Part shown: positions 27,716 through 38,192 of the stretch, piece after piece
Numbering within the stretch: position 1 is the stretch's first letter
Layout of the letters: each line of letters begins with the position of its first letter
Origin: Corynebacterium jeikeium
GTDB taxonomy: Bacteria > Actinomycetota > Actinomycetes > Mycobacteriales > Mycobacteriaceae
Assembly (NCBI GenBank): GCA_003955985.1
Contig: CP033784.1
Span: forward strand, 1,550,001-1,614,000
Reading direction: 5' to 3'
DNA: 64,000 nt
Notes under the pieces: generated by a model
Told to the model about the DNA's origin: nothing
What the model saw: only the letters and a program-made list of their open reading frames with translations
Database searches by the model: none
Translations under genes and position numbers: made by a program

Positions 27716-28250
27716 AACTGGTTAATCTCTTTAAAAACTAACCTTCAACCCCGGCCAGCGCTTACTCAATATCGGCAAATAATATCGCCAACATTTTCCA
27801 AACCAATAGAAGGCCAAAAGCGGCCAAGGCATGGAGCCCCTCCAACGACAGCCGCCCATATGGAACCCGACAGCACATAGACACCCCACCGAAGGCACTT
27901 CCTAACAAAGATGCTTCCGAGCAAGCTCGATGCACACCTTCATCACAAACGACGCAGCTGAGTAGCCCTTAACACAAACGATGCCATGGCAGGACTCGTC
28001 GAACTCGGCAAAAGCCGGGGTTCCGGCATCACGCCCGCGGCCGCCAGCCCCACGACACTTCCCAAATCCCCGCTCCCCCAACCGCAAAGATTTTATTTTC
28101 CACCCCACTGTCCATATAATGAGATACCAATCCCGCATAGCAAGACTGGTTTAGTTTTTACGCACACCACTACGTATCACCTGCCAAGCTTTGCTCCCGG
28201 CTTTACGCACTGCCCACCAGCAGCTCACGCCGCGGTCGAGTTTTCTCAAA

Positions 28251-28269
28251 GTACAAAGTACTCAGTACT
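28251..28269. promoter_or_regulatory. AGTAC/AGTACT repeat cluster before malE
   Basis: Three copies of AGTAC within 19 bp, two of them the palindrome AGTACT, lie 23 bases before the malE start. A candidate operator; no regulator is assigned. Confidence 0.35.
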
Positions 28270-28291
28270 CAACACGTTTTGGACTGTCATC

Positions 28292-29611
28292 ATGCCTGCT
28301 GCGAATTCCCCCTCTAGCTCCTCCGCCCACACTGCGAACGCGAACTCCGCTAAGACGCCACTTCACGCAGTACCGGAGGACACCGCCCCCACAGATCCGT
28401 CGACCATCACCGATGCGGAAATCTTTGAGGCACACCGAGGCGGCAAGCTCCGCTCCCACTCCACCATGAAGCTCGAGACAATTCGCGACCTCTCCATCGG
28501 CTACACCCCAGGTGTCGCTCGCGTCTGTGAGGCCATCCACGAAGATCCGGCTCTGGCCCGCACCTACACCTGGACCGGCCAGAACGTCGCAGTGGTTTCC
28601 GACGGCACCGCCGTGCTTGGCCTTGGCGACATCGGGCCCAAGGCCGCGCTACCGGTGATGGAAGGAAAAGCCCAGCTCTTCGAGCAGTTCGCCGGCATCT
28701 CCGCTGTGCCAATCGTCCTGGATACCCTCAATACAGAGGAAATCATCCAGACGGTCAAGGCGCTGGCGCCGTCGTTTGGCGGAGTGAACCTCGAAGACAT
28801 CTCCGCGCCTCGCTGCTTCGAGATCGAGCAGCGTCTCGACCAAGAGCTCGACATCCCCATCTTCCACGACGACCAGCACGGCACCGCCATCGTCATCGCC
28901 GCCGGCCTGATCAACGCCTGCAAGCTGACAGGTCGCAGCTTCCAGGATCTCCGCGTGGTCATCTCCGGCGCTGGTGCCGCTGGTGTCGCTGCGACGAAGA
29001 TGCTGCTGTCCGCTGGCATGTCCGACATCGTCGTCGTCGATTCGCGCGGCATCATCCACCCAGACCGCGAGCCACTGAGCGACATCAAGCAGTGGGTCGC
29101 CGGCATGACTAACCCGCGCGGTATCACCGGCGCGATCAACGATGCGCTTGTCGACGCTAACGTGTTCATCGGCGTCTCTGCCGGCCGTATCGGCGAGGAT
29201 GCGATTAGCCAAATGGCCGCTGACCCGATTCTGTTCTCGCTGGCCAACCCGATTCCGGAGATTCCGATGGAAGTCGCCCGCAAGTACGGAGCCGTCGTGG
29301 CCACTGGCCGCTCGGATCATCCGAACCAGATTAATAATGTGCTGGCCTTCCCGGGTCTGTTCCGTGGCGCACTGGAGGCGGGTGCCAAACGGATCACCGA
29401 GGCCATGAAGCTGGCTGCTACTCAGGCCATCGCAAATGTTGGCGTAGAGGACCTGAGTGCCGACCGCATTATCCCGTCGGCGCTGGACCCGCGCGTCATG
29501 CCAGCCGTGGCGAAGGCGGTCCGCGATGCTGCGCTGAGCGACCTGGCCTCCGGCGCGGTCGGCGCGCTCGATGTCACTGGCAATGGCTTTGCTGCAGCTG
29601 AAGCGAACTAG
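28292..29611 (+). CDS. malE: Malic enzyme (NADP-dependent type)
   Basis: Oxidative decarboxylation of malate to pyruvate, an anaplerotic and NADPH-forming step. The 439-residue product matches the short bacterial form. Motifs: SIGYTPGVARVCEAI, VSDGTAVLGLGDIGPKAALPVMEGKA (metal/substrate), FHDDQHGTAIV, the Rossmann loop GAGAAGVAATKM, and GRSDHPNQINNVLAFPG. The N-terminal 47 residues are a Ser/Ala/Pro-rich extension not needed for the fold; a later start is possible, but ATG 28292 is the first clear one. It is close to C. glutamicum MalE. Confidence 0.92.
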   Translation: MPAANSPSSSSAHTANANSAKTPLHAVPEDTAPTDPSTITDAEIFEAHRGGKLRSHSTMKLETIRDLSIGYTPGVARVCEAIHEDPALARTYTWTGQNVAVVSDGTAVLGLGDIGPKAALPVMEGKAQLFEQFAGISAVPIVLDTLNTEEIIQTVKALAPSFGGVNLEDISAPRCFEIEQRLDQELDIPIFHDDQHGTAIVIAAGLINACKLTGRSFQDLRVVISGAGAAGVAATKMLLSAGMSDIVVVDSRGIIHPDREPLSDIKQWVAGMTNPRGITGAINDALVDANVFIGVSAGRIGEDAISQMAADPILFSLANPIPEIPMEVARKYGAVVATGRSDHPNQINNVLAFPGLFRGALEAGAKRITEAMKLAATQAIANVGVEDLSADRIIPSALDPRVMPAVAKAVRDAALSDLASGAVGALDVTGNGFAAAEAN

Positions 29612-29737
29612 AAAACCCGCGCTGACTATCCCTCGGGAGGTCTGAAAAGTGTGCGGTTTTCCTGCACCAGCCTAAGACGCAGCTGAATAGGGGTACCGAA
29701 TTTAAGGTATCCCTGTGCCTAGGTAACATATTCAGAT

Positions 29738-30631
29738 ATGAAAAGACCCATCGCATTGGCGGCTGCCACGCTGACTGCGACCTTGTTCTTAGGGCTTACA
29801 GGCTGTGTCACCAATGACGAAAGCGGTAACCCGGAGGGCTGGTCAGAGATCAAACCGGCAGCGGTCCCCGAACTGGCGAAACAGGTCCCAGCAGATCTTC
29901 GTAAGCGCGAAGTATTGCGCATCGGCACCAACCCAACATTCGCCCCGGCAGAGTTTAAGGATTCCGCCGGTTCCATCATCGGTTTCGACATTGACCTTAT
30001 GCGGGCCATGGCCAGCGTCCTGGATTTGCGGCTGGAAATCCAAGAACAGGATTTCGCACTGATTCTTCCGGCCCTGTCGGCCGGCGCAGTTGATGTTGGC
30101 GCCTCCGGCTTCACCTCAAATGAGGAGCGCCGCAAGACCTACGACTTCGTCGACTACCTGGATACCGGCCTGCAGTGGGCACGTCGCCCGGGCAGCGACG
30201 CCAGCTCCGACAACTACTGTGGCAAAACTGTCGCCGTTCAGCGCAATACCGTCGCGGACATGGAGGACCTGCCGGTAAAGAATCAGGATTGTCTGGATCG
30301 CGGTTTGCCACCAATTAACAAATTGGCCTACCAGGATGCCGGTACCGCCGCTACCACTGTGGTGCTGGGGCGTGCTGACGCGCTGGCAGCTGACTCACCA
30401 GTCAGTGCCTATGCGGTCAATCGCTCTGAGGGCAAACTCGAGCTTGCCGGAGATATCTACGATGGTGCCCCGTTCGGCTTCGCTATTCCGAAGGATTCAG
30501 AACTTGGCCCAGTGCTGCAGCAGGCACTGCAGTACCTCATCGACAACGGCCAGTACAAGCAAATCCTGACCACATGGGGTTTGGAAGACGGTGCTTTGGA
30601 ACGCGCCACTATTAACGGAGAGGAACTTTAA
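29738..30631 (+). CDS. Polar amino-acid ABC transporter substrate-binding lipoprotein
   Basis: A 297-residue family-3 solute-binding protein. It has a signal peptide with lipobox LTGC (Cys23) and the domain-1 stretch VLRIGTNPTFAPAEFKD. It also has IGFDIDLMRAMA, GFTSNEERRKTYDFVDYL and a second lobe with an internal Cys pair (NYCGKT, NQDCLDR). Such proteins bind glutamate, glutamine, arginine or related ligands; which one is not evident. TAACAT at 29724-29729 lies eight bases before the ATG. It is the first gene of a three-gene operon. Confidence 0.9.
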   Translation: MKRPIALAAATLTATLFLGLTGCVTNDESGNPEGWSEIKPAAVPELAKQVPADLRKREVLRIGTNPTFAPAEFKDSAGSIIGFDIDLMRAMASVLDLRLEIQEQDFALILPALSAGAVDVGASGFTSNEERRKTYDFVDYLDTGLQWARRPGSDASSDNYCGKTVAVQRNTVADMEDLPVKNQDCLDRGLPPINKLAYQDAGTAATTVVLGRADALAADSPVSAYAVNRSEGKLELAGDIYDGAPFGFAIPKDSELGPVLQQALQYLIDNGQYKQILTTWGLEDGALERATINGEEL

Positions 30632-31612
30632 GTGAGCGACTCATCTGCGTCTGGCGCCCGCTACGAGGCCACACAGGCGGAACTCAACGAAGAAATTAAG
30701 GCCAAACCGCTGCCGCACCCGGGTCGCTGGATCACCGCAGCAGTGCTGCTGGTGCTCTTCCTGTGGTTCATCATCGGTGCCGCCCGCAACGAGGCCTACC
30801 ACTGGGATGTTTACTTCCAGTACCTGTTCGACACACGAATAGCCGCTGCCGCTGGCTGGACCATTGCACTGACGGTCTTGGCCATGCTCATCGGTATCGT
30901 CGGCGGTGCTATCGTCGCCGTACTCCGCATGTCGGACAACCCCGTGCTGTCCACTGTTGCTTGGTTCTACCTGTGGGTTTTCCGAGGAACTCCGGTCTAC
31001 GTGCAGCTGGTCTTTTGGGGCCTCCTCGGCACTATCTACTCGACGATTGACCTGGGCGTTGCCGAGGTTGATCTCAGCACCGTCCTGTCCAATACCTTTG
31101 TGTTGGCGTTCGTCGGTCTCGGCTTGAATGAGTCCGCATACATGGCTGAAATTGTCCGTGCCGGCATCCAGGCTGTCCCGGAGGGCCAGACCGAAGCATC
31201 GAAGGCACTGGGTATGAGCTGGTGGCAGACTGTCCGCCGCACCATCTTGCCACAGGCTATGCGCATCATCATCCCGCCGACGGGCAACGAGTTCATCTCC
31301 CTGCTGAAGACCACTTCGCTGGTCATCGCAGTGCCGTTCTCGCTGGAACTCTACGGCCGCTCCACGGACATCGCCAATGCGCTGTTCCTGCCGGTGCCGA
31401 TGCTGCTTGTCGCCGCCACCTGGTACTTGGTCATCACATCAATTCTGATGGTCGGACAGTTCTACCTTGAGCGCTACTTCGCCCGCGGCGCTACCCGTCA
31501 GCTCACCGCCCGCCAGCTGGCCGCGCTTGCCGACGCCGAAGGTGTGCCGCTTGCAAATGCTCGCGTTGTCGATAAGGACGAAGAGCACTTCTACCGAGAG
31601 GATCCGCAGTAA
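30632..31612 (+). CDS. Amino-acid ABC transporter permease
   Basis: A 326-residue HisM/GlnP-type permease with about five to six helices. The EAA loop that contacts the ATPase is EASKALGMSWWQTVRRTILPQ. A GTG start directly follows the stop of the binding-protein gene, and GGAGAGGAAC upstream is the ribosome site. It has an N-terminal polar segment of about 30 residues and a C-terminal cytoplasmic tail of about 45. As the only permease in the operon it probably forms a homodimer. Confidence 0.93.
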   Translation: MSDSSASGARYEATQAELNEEIKAKPLPHPGRWITAAVLLVLFLWFIIGAARNEAYHWDVYFQYLFDTRIAAAAGWTIALTVLAMLIGIVGGAIVAVLRMSDNPVLSTVAWFYLWVFRGTPVYVQLVFWGLLGTIYSTIDLGVAEVDLSTVLSNTFVLAFVGLGLNESAYMAEIVRAGIQAVPEGQTEASKALGMSWWQTVRRTILPQAMRIIIPPTGNEFISLLKTTSLVIAVPFSLELYGRSTDIANALFLPVPMLLVAATWYLVITSILMVGQFYLERYFARGATRQLTARQLAALADAEGVPLANARVVDKDEEHFYREDPQ

Positions 31613-32386
31613 ATGACTACCAAAGATTTGATGGTTGAGGCGCAAAAGGTTCGGAAGAACTTCGGCCGTCTCGAGGTCCTCAAGGGCATCGACCTGGAAG
31701 TTCCACGCGGTACGGTTACCTGCCTCATTGGTCCTTCGGGCTCCGGTAAGTCCACGCTGCTGCGCTGTATCAACCACCTGGAGAAGGTCAATGCCGGCCG
31801 TCTCTACGTCGATGGTTCCCTGATTGGCTACCGCGAAAAGAACGGCAGCCTCTACGAGATTTCCGCCGCAGAAGCTGCCCGTCAGCGTCGCGATATCGGT
31901 ATGGTTTTCCAGAACTTCAATCTGTTCCCGCACCGCACGGTGCTGGGAAATATCACCGAGGCACCGGTGCTGGTAAAGGGTGTCTCTCAGGAGCAGGCTG
32001 AAAAGCGTGCCATGGAGCTGCTGGAGACTGTTGGTCTGGCGCACAAGGCCGATGCCTACCCTGTTCAGCTCTCGGGCGGTCAGCAACAGCGTGTTGCCAT
32101 TGCTCGAGCCCTGGCCATGGAGCCGAAGCTAATGCTCTTCGATGAGCCGACTTCCGCTCTTGACCCCGAGCTCGTCGGTGAGGTTCTCAACGTCATGCGT
32201 GGTCTGGCCGATAAGGGCATGACCATGGTCGTCGTGACGCACGAGATGGGCTTTGCCCGTGAAGTCGCCGACCAGGTCGTGTTTATGGCTGACGGCGTGG
32301 TCGTGGAAAAGGGCACCCCGGATGAGGTGCTGGGTAATCCGCAGCACGAGCGCACCCGCAACTTCCTGTCTTCGCTGTTGAAGTAA
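31613..32386 (+). CDS. Amino-acid ABC transporter ATP-binding protein
   Basis: A 257-residue GlnQ-type ATPase. Walker [11 protein letters not shown]-loop [10 protein letters not shown], signature [15 protein letters not shown], Walker [14 protein letters not shown] and the switch His in VVTHEMGFA are all intact. An insert near residue 70 ([18 protein letters not shown]) is typical of the polar amino-acid subgroup. The ATG directly follows the permease stop, giving translational coupling. Confidence 0.95.
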   Translation: MTTKDLMVEAQKVRKNFGRLEVLKGIDLEVPRGTVTCLIGPSGSGKSTLLRCINHLEKVNAGRLYVDGSLIGYREKNGSLYEISAAEAARQRRDIGMVFQNFNLFPHRTVLGNITEAPVLVKGVSQEQAEKRAMELLETVGLAHKADAYPVQLSGGQQQRVAIARALAMEPKLMLFDEPTSALDPELVGEVLNVMRGLADKGMTMVVVTHEMGFAREVADQVVFMADGVVVEKGTPDEVLGNPQHERTRNFLSSLLK

Positions 32387-32420
32387 CAGCAAGGAGAGGC
32401 TGGCAAGCGGAACAGCAAGC

Positions 32421-33182
32421 CTAAGCGCCAAAAGTTGCGGAGATTCCGCGAAACATAGTGACTGCCGCGCCGGTAGTCGCCAGAATGACCGCGAGCTTTC
32501 GGGCTTGCACAATGGGCACTCGTCGGGAAACGCGAGTGCCCAAAAATATACCCACAATCATGGCAACCAAACACAGCGGCCAGAGGATAACCGGTGTGGT
32601 GGCGAAGACAGATACGTCACCGCTGATTTCCTTGAACAGCAAGGACAACGCGCCGGAAACAAAGAAGAGCGGTTGCAGGGTGGCTGCAAATGTCTGCGCT
32701 GGCCAACGGGAAGCCTGTGCGTAAACGGTAATGGCTGGGCCCGCAATGCCGGCCAGGGTATTCATAAAACCGCCGGCCACGCCTGAGGCAACGGCGTATT
32801 GTGGGCCGTCGACACGCATGCGCTGAGGCATAACGGATGTCACTAGCAGCGCGAGTAGCACGAGCCCGCCGACCAGCACCTGGAGTGGACCGCTGGGCGT
32901 GTTGTGAACCACCCAAGCGCCGGGGAGCGCGCCGAGAGCCATCACCGGGCCAATCAGCCAGAACTTCTTCCAATCGACGTTTTCTCGCACCGAGATGGTC
33001 TGCATGATCGCATTGACCGATGCGAGCACGTTAATAATCAAAATTCCTGCTACGGGACCTGCAACCAGTGAGAGGACCGGACCTCCCAACAGTCCGAGCC
33101 CCATACCGGCTATTCGCTGCATCAGGGCCCCGACAAAAATCGTTGCCACGATAAAGACAAAAGCCCACACTGATAACTCCAT
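32421..33182 (-). CDS. TSUP-family (TauE/SafE) membrane transporter
   Basis: A 253-residue protein with seven to eight hydrophobic helices. It carries duplicated glycine-rich segments (IAGMGLGLLGGPVLSLVAGPVAG and VASGVAGGFMNTLAGIAGPAI) typical of the TSUP family, which exports sulfite, sulfoacetate or other small anions. The substrate is unknown. TAAACT at 33090-33095 lies seven bases before the ATG. It converges on the amino-acid ABC operon and shares its 5' side with the gdhA terminator region. Confidence 0.85.
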   Translation of the reverse strand: MELSVWAFVFIVATIFVGALMQRIAGMGLGLLGGPVLSLVAGPVAGILIINVLASVNAIMQTISVRENVDWKKFWLIGPVMALGALPGAWVVHNTPSGPLQVLVGGLVLLALLVTSVMPQRMRVDGPQYAVASGVAGGFMNTLAGIAGPAITVYAQASRWPAQTFAATLQPLFFVSGALSLLFKEISGDVSVFATTPVILWPLCLVAMIVGIFLGTRVSRRVPIVQARKLAVILATTGAAVTMFRGISATFGA

Positions 33183-33267
33183 GGGAGGGAGTTTACAGCG
33201 TGGGCTTTTCGGCTATTCGACGGGCGGGGTCGCCGAGGATCCGTCGTAAAGCGGAAACGTTAGCAGA

Positions 33268-34659
<1,392 letters not shown>

Positions 34660-34753
34660 TCAGCGGTTGTAAACCACTTCCCGGTTGCCGTAACTCGGTG
34701 GCACAGGTTGTGTGCACAAGGACTGGGCAACTGTAGATATTGAAGCGGACATA

Positions 34754-34759
34754 ATTATA
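34754..34759 (-). promoter_or_regulatory. Consensus -10 TATAAT of gdhA
   Basis: A perfect TATAAT on the minus strand lies about 140 bases before the gdhA start. TTTTCC 16 bases further upstream is a weak -35. Confidence 0.55.
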
Positions 34760-34854
34760 CAACGGCATATTGCTGGGAAAACTCGTAGCGATTTGCGCTA
34801 CACCCGTTGGCCAAGCCAATCACTGACTCTGTGGAGGCTTACACTTTTCACGAA

Positions 34855-34874
34855 TTAGGTAGGAAATTACCTAA
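34855..34874. promoter_or_regulatory. Palindrome TTAGGTA-N6-TACCTAA
   Basis: Perfect 7-bp arms with a six-base spacer, overlapping the stop codon of the neighbouring small gene and lying upstream of the gdhA promoter. The half-sites resemble those of DtxR, but the spacing is one base longer than the usual 19-bp box. Confidence 0.45.
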
Positions 34875-35250
34875 ATACGGCAACATTCCAGGGATACGTC
34901 GCAACAGATTCGAGCATTTCGTCGAACTCACGCAGCACTGGGTCCGGGGGCAATTCTGCACGCGGAGTCAGTAGCTCAGAGAGGTCCATAGCGAGTTCAT
35001 TGAGAGAACCGCCGTGCTGATCGAAGCTCAAGAGATAACGGAATACCTTCCTATCCCCCAACGGCTCCTTCGGGTTCTCACGCTCCCACTGCTCCACCAA
35101 CTGCGCGTCAGTGTCCGCCGACGCCACCGAAACATCCACGTCACTAATTCGCCCGGCGCGGTCAAACTCACTCAACTTGGTACGAAATGCCTCGGCCAGC
35201 GCCTCCGATTCGGTCGGCTTCACCAGGCAGTGAAAAACAATCTTCGACAT
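34867..35250 (-). CDS. Hypothetical 127-residue protein
   Basis: A small acidic soluble protein without recognised family (SKIVFHCLVKPTESEALAEA at the start; VFRYLLSFDQHGGSLNELAM in the middle). The mixture of strands and helices suggests a compact alpha/beta domain. AGGCTA/TAGCCT at 35259-35264 lies eight bases before ATG 35250, so I prefer this start over an in-frame upstream one. It sits between gdhA and the divergent DUF4921 gene. Confidence 0.7.
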   Translation of the reverse strand: MSKIVFHCLVKPTESEALAEAFRTKLSEFDRAGRISDVDVSVASADTDAQLVEQWERENPKEPLGDRKVFRYLLSFDQHGGSLNELAMDLSELLTPRAELPPDPVLREFDEMLESVATYPWNVAVFR

Positions 35251-35347
35251 AACTTCACAGGCTAAGCCACGCGAGACGGCCAGACAATAGCTAACCGTCG
35301 TCAAGCCCTGTCCCCCTACATTGGCGCGCCGACCGCCAGCAAAGACG

Positions 35348-35353
35348 TAGTGT
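35348..35353 (+). promoter_or_regulatory. -10 hexamer TAGTGT for the DUF4921 gene
   Basis: The hexamer is followed by seven bases and ATG 35361. It faces the -10 of the divergent small gene about 90 bases away. Confidence 0.55.
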
Positions 35354-35360
35354 TGGACTT

Positions 35361-36710
35361 ATGCAGGCTTTCAGCAATCCCCTCATCACGCTTGCCGACG
35401 GCACGGTGAAGCAAGTCAATCCTTTTTCCGGTACCCAGGTGTGGACAGTCCCAGGTCGTGGCAATCGGCCGTTGGGAATTAAGCACACGGATCCGCAGCC
35501 ATTGAGCGAGGAGGATTTTGGATCCCGCGACTCCTTTGGCTGGAACAACCTGCTGCAAACCCCGCCGGAGAAGGCCCGCGTTGTCCTCGACGAATCGGTA
35601 TTCGGCGGCTACAGCACGGTGACCGGAGTACTGCCCGACCAGCTCTTCGACACCACCGCGGAGTTCCGCCGCGTGCCCAACCTGTTCGAGATCGTCTCCT
35701 ATGACTATTGGTCGGAAAACTATGGCTTCGAGCCCGACCGCGAAACTCAGCAACGTATGGAGGCCTACCTCGATGACCCGAAGGGCCGCGAGCACGTGCT
35801 CAATATCATTCGCACGCGCTACCGCGCCGCTGGACGCAGTGAAGAGGAAATCAGCGCGCTTTCCGACGAGGAATTGCTGCGCCGCGCCCCAAGCTATTTC
35901 GCCGGCGGCCACGATGTGATTGTTGCCCGTCGCCACTTTGTCGACGGCGCTACCCACGATAATCAGCTGGCTTCTTCTGGCACATTGAGTGTTGCCGAGC
36001 ACCGCGCACTTATTGCGTTTACCGTCGAGTCGATTGCTGACCTGTACCGACGTAACCGCTACGTGCGTTATGTGGCCGCTTTCCAAAACTGGCTAAAACC
36101 GGCAGGCGCAAGCTTCGATCACTTGCACAAGCAGCTTGTGGCCATCGATGAGCACGGTGAGCAGCTCAAGCGCGAAGTACAGGCGGTGCGCAAGAACCCG
36201 AATATCTACAACGAATACGCAGTGGACTATGCGGCCCGCCACAACCTGGTTATCGCGGAAAACGAGCACGCGGTGGCTTTCGCAGGATTCGGACACCGGT
36301 ACCCGACGCTGGAGATCTTCTCGAAGTCAGATGTCTGCGAACCGTGGCTGCAAACCCGGGCTGAGATCGACGCAATGTCGGACCTGATTCACGCATGTCA
36401 TGCAGCTGCCGGCCCCACTATTCCGTGTAACGAGGAATGGCACCACCGCCCTGTCGATTTGGATGCCCGCATGCCGTGGCGCGTAATGATTAAGTGGCGC
36501 ACCTCGAACCTGGCCGGCTTTGAAGGTGGCACCAAGATTTATCTGAACACCATCTCCCCATGGGATCTGCGAGACCGCGTTGTCCCGGAGATGTACCGTT
36601 TACGGGAGACCGGAAAGATCTCGGACAGCATCCACATTGCGACCGAGTGCCAGTGCCAGCCAAACTCGCTGAAATACAACCCGCTCGTTGAAGACGGGTC
36701 GCGGCTGTAG
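35361..36710 (+). CDS. DUF4921 / GalT-like HIT-superfamily protein
   Basis: A 449-residue protein. It contains a GalT-type HIT motif, DHLHKQLVA (near residue 254), where galactose-1-phosphate uridylyltransferase has its HPHxQ nucleophile. A second region with EEWHHRPVDL could be a metal or base-binding site. No GalK, GalE or other Leloir gene is nearby. Members are annotated DUF4921; a nucleotidyl-transfer or phosphorolytic reaction is plausible but unproven. The gene after it, an M20 hydrolase, starts 43 bases later. Confidence 0.78.
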   Translation: MQAFSNPLITLADGTVKQVNPFSGTQVWTVPGRGNRPLGIKHTDPQPLSEEDFGSRDSFGWNNLLQTPPEKARVVLDESVFGGYSTVTGVLPDQLFDTTAEFRRVPNLFEIVSYDYWSENYGFEPDRETQQRMEAYLDDPKGREHVLNIIRTRYRAAGRSEEEISALSDEELLRRAPSYFAGGHDVIVARRHFVDGATHDNQLASSGTLSVAEHRALIAFTVESIADLYRRNRYVRYVAAFQNWLKPAGASFDHLHKQLVAIDEHGEQLKREVQAVRKNPNIYNEYAVDYAARHNLVIAENEHAVAFAGFGHRYPTLEIFSKSDVCEPWLQTRAEIDAMSDLIHACHAAAGPTIPCNEEWHHRPVDLDARMPWRVMIKWRTSNLAGFEGGTKIYLNTISPWDLRDRVVPEMYRLRETGKISDSIHIATECQCQPNSLKYNPLVEDGSRL

Positions 36711-36753
36711 TTCTCTGGCACAGAGTAGAGAGAAGTTAGGAGTCTTAAACCAG

Positions 36754-38031
36754 GTGAGCAACAATGAAGCACGACTGAGCCGCATTCGCGACCTCATCGC
36801 CGCCCATCGAGTGCCATTGGACCGGCAGTGGGAAATCTACCGCTACCTGCACCAGCACCCGGAGCTATCTCAGGCGGAGGAGAAAACTGCCGCGTATCTG
36901 GCCGGTGCTCTTCGCGACATGGGCACTTACACAGTGCATGAGGGAATCGGTGGTCACGGCCTCGTTGGTGTCATGGAAAATGGCCCCGGCCCTACCGTGC
37001 TGTTCCGCGCTGATATCGATGCGCTTCCCGTTTTCGAGGAAACAGGTGTGGACTTCGCTTCCTCTGCTACCGGTACCGCCCGCGATGGTTCTGCCACCGC
37101 CGTCATGCACGCCTGTGGCCATGACATGCACATGACGGCCGGTCTTGGTCTGGCTAGCCTGATGGCAGCAACTAAGTCTGAGTGGTCGGGTACTTACATT
37201 GCCCTGTTCCAGCCCGCCGAGGAACTGGCCTGCGGTGCACAGGCCATGATTGACGACGGCCTGGCAGACCTCATCCCCACCCCAGATGTGTGCTTCGGCC
37301 AGCACATTGTTCCCGGCCCCGCAGGTCAGGTAATGACCATGCCCGGCCCGGCACTTGCTGGTTGTGACACTATTAGCATCACGCTGACAGGTCGCTCCGC
37401 ACATGGGTCTATGCCGCACAACGCCATTGACCCGACATACTTGGCTGCCGCAGTCGTTCTGCGCTTGCAAGGAATTGTAGGGCGCGAGATTCCTCCCCAC
37501 GAGTTTGGTGTTTTGTCCGTCGGCACGCTGCAGTCCGGCAATTCGAATAACACAATCCCTGGCCAGGCCAAGATTGTGCTGAACATTCGCTACTACTCCA
37601 ACGATGTGCGCGCGAAGCTCATTGCGGGCATTGAGCGCGTTGTTCGTGGCGAATGCCTGGCTTCCGGCACTGAGGTTGAGCCTGTGATTGAGTACTCCGA
37701 TCACGGCGAAGTCACTGACAATGATCCGGAGGCGTTTGCCACGATTCGCCCGGTCATGGACGCTGTGCTCGGCGACGATTCCACCGACGCTGTGCCGTGG
37801 ACCGCATCGGAGGACTTCTCAGACCTGCCGCGTGGACTGAACTGCCCATATGTCTACTGGACCGTTGGCGCCACACCTCGGGATACGTGGGAAGCCGCCG
37901 TTGCTGCCGACCGCGTGGTCGAAGACGTACCGTCGAACCACATGCCGACATTCCTCCCGGATTTCAAGCCGACGGCTACCTCCGCGACTTCTGCCGCCGC
38001 TGCCGCCGTGCTGTCCTACTTGGCAAAGTAA
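36754..38031 (+). CDS. M20-family amidohydrolase (N-acyl amino-acid hydrolase-like)
   Basis: A 425-residue metallo-amidohydrolase. Metal-binding stretches are HACGHDMHMTAG, FQPAEELACGA and the C-terminal SEDFSDLPRG; the dimerisation lid contains GRSAHGSMPHNAIDP. The family removes acyl groups from amino acids or splits aminoacyl conjugates. In corynebacteria relatives include the axillary odour-releasing N-acyl-glutamine aminoacylase, but this assignment cannot be made from sequence alone. GTG 36754 is used; TAGGAG lies about 11 bases upstream. Confidence 0.85.
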   Translation: MSNNEARLSRIRDLIAAHRVPLDRQWEIYRYLHQHPELSQAEEKTAAYLAGALRDMGTYTVHEGIGGHGLVGVMENGPGPTVLFRADIDALPVFEETGVDFASSATGTARDGSATAVMHACGHDMHMTAGLGLASLMAATKSEWSGTYIALFQPAEELACGAQAMIDDGLADLIPTPDVCFGQHIVPGPAGQVMTMPGPALAGCDTISITLTGRSAHGSMPHNAIDPTYLAAAVVLRLQGIVGREIPPHEFGVLSVGTLQSGNSNNTIPGQAKIVLNIRYYSNDVRAKLIAGIERVVRGECLASGTEVEPVIEYSDHGEVTDNDPEAFATIRPVMDAVLGDDSTDAVPWTASEDFSDLPRGLNCPYVYWTVGATPRDTWEAAVAADRVVEDVPSNHMPTFLPDFKPTATSATSAAAAAVLSYLAK

Positions 38032-38137
38032 GGGCTGTGTGCCGGCCGCTTGCCACCGCGCACCGCGCCAAAAAAGACAGCTCAGTTTTCGGGTTGTCAG
38101 TTTTGCTACTTAACCCCCCAGGTCGAAAGGCTCTTAC

Positions 38138-38176
38138 AAAAAGCCGGTAAGCCCCAAAAGGACTTACCGGCTTTTT
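38138..38176. terminator. Bidirectional terminator between the M20 gene and pyk
   Basis: AAAAAGCCGGTAAG and CTTACCGGCTTTTT form a perfect 14-bp stem around an 11-base loop. Confidence 0.93.
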
Positions 38177-38192
38177 CAAACGCGCCAGAGAG

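Larger units (their letters stand above)
27535..28291. other. Long non-coding stretch before malE
   Basis: I see no supported gene in about 750 bp. It contains the Ltp gene promoter region, a weak minus-strand terminator-like hairpin (27679-27715) and a cluster of AGTAC/AGTACT repeats (28251-28269) just before malE. Short minus-strand frames here have no ribosome site or recognisable family. Confidence 0.5.

Noticed and set aside
27902..28138. 78-codon minus-strand frame before malE
   Set aside because: The C-terminal half looks protein-like, but there is no ribosome site, family or promoter; not supportable.
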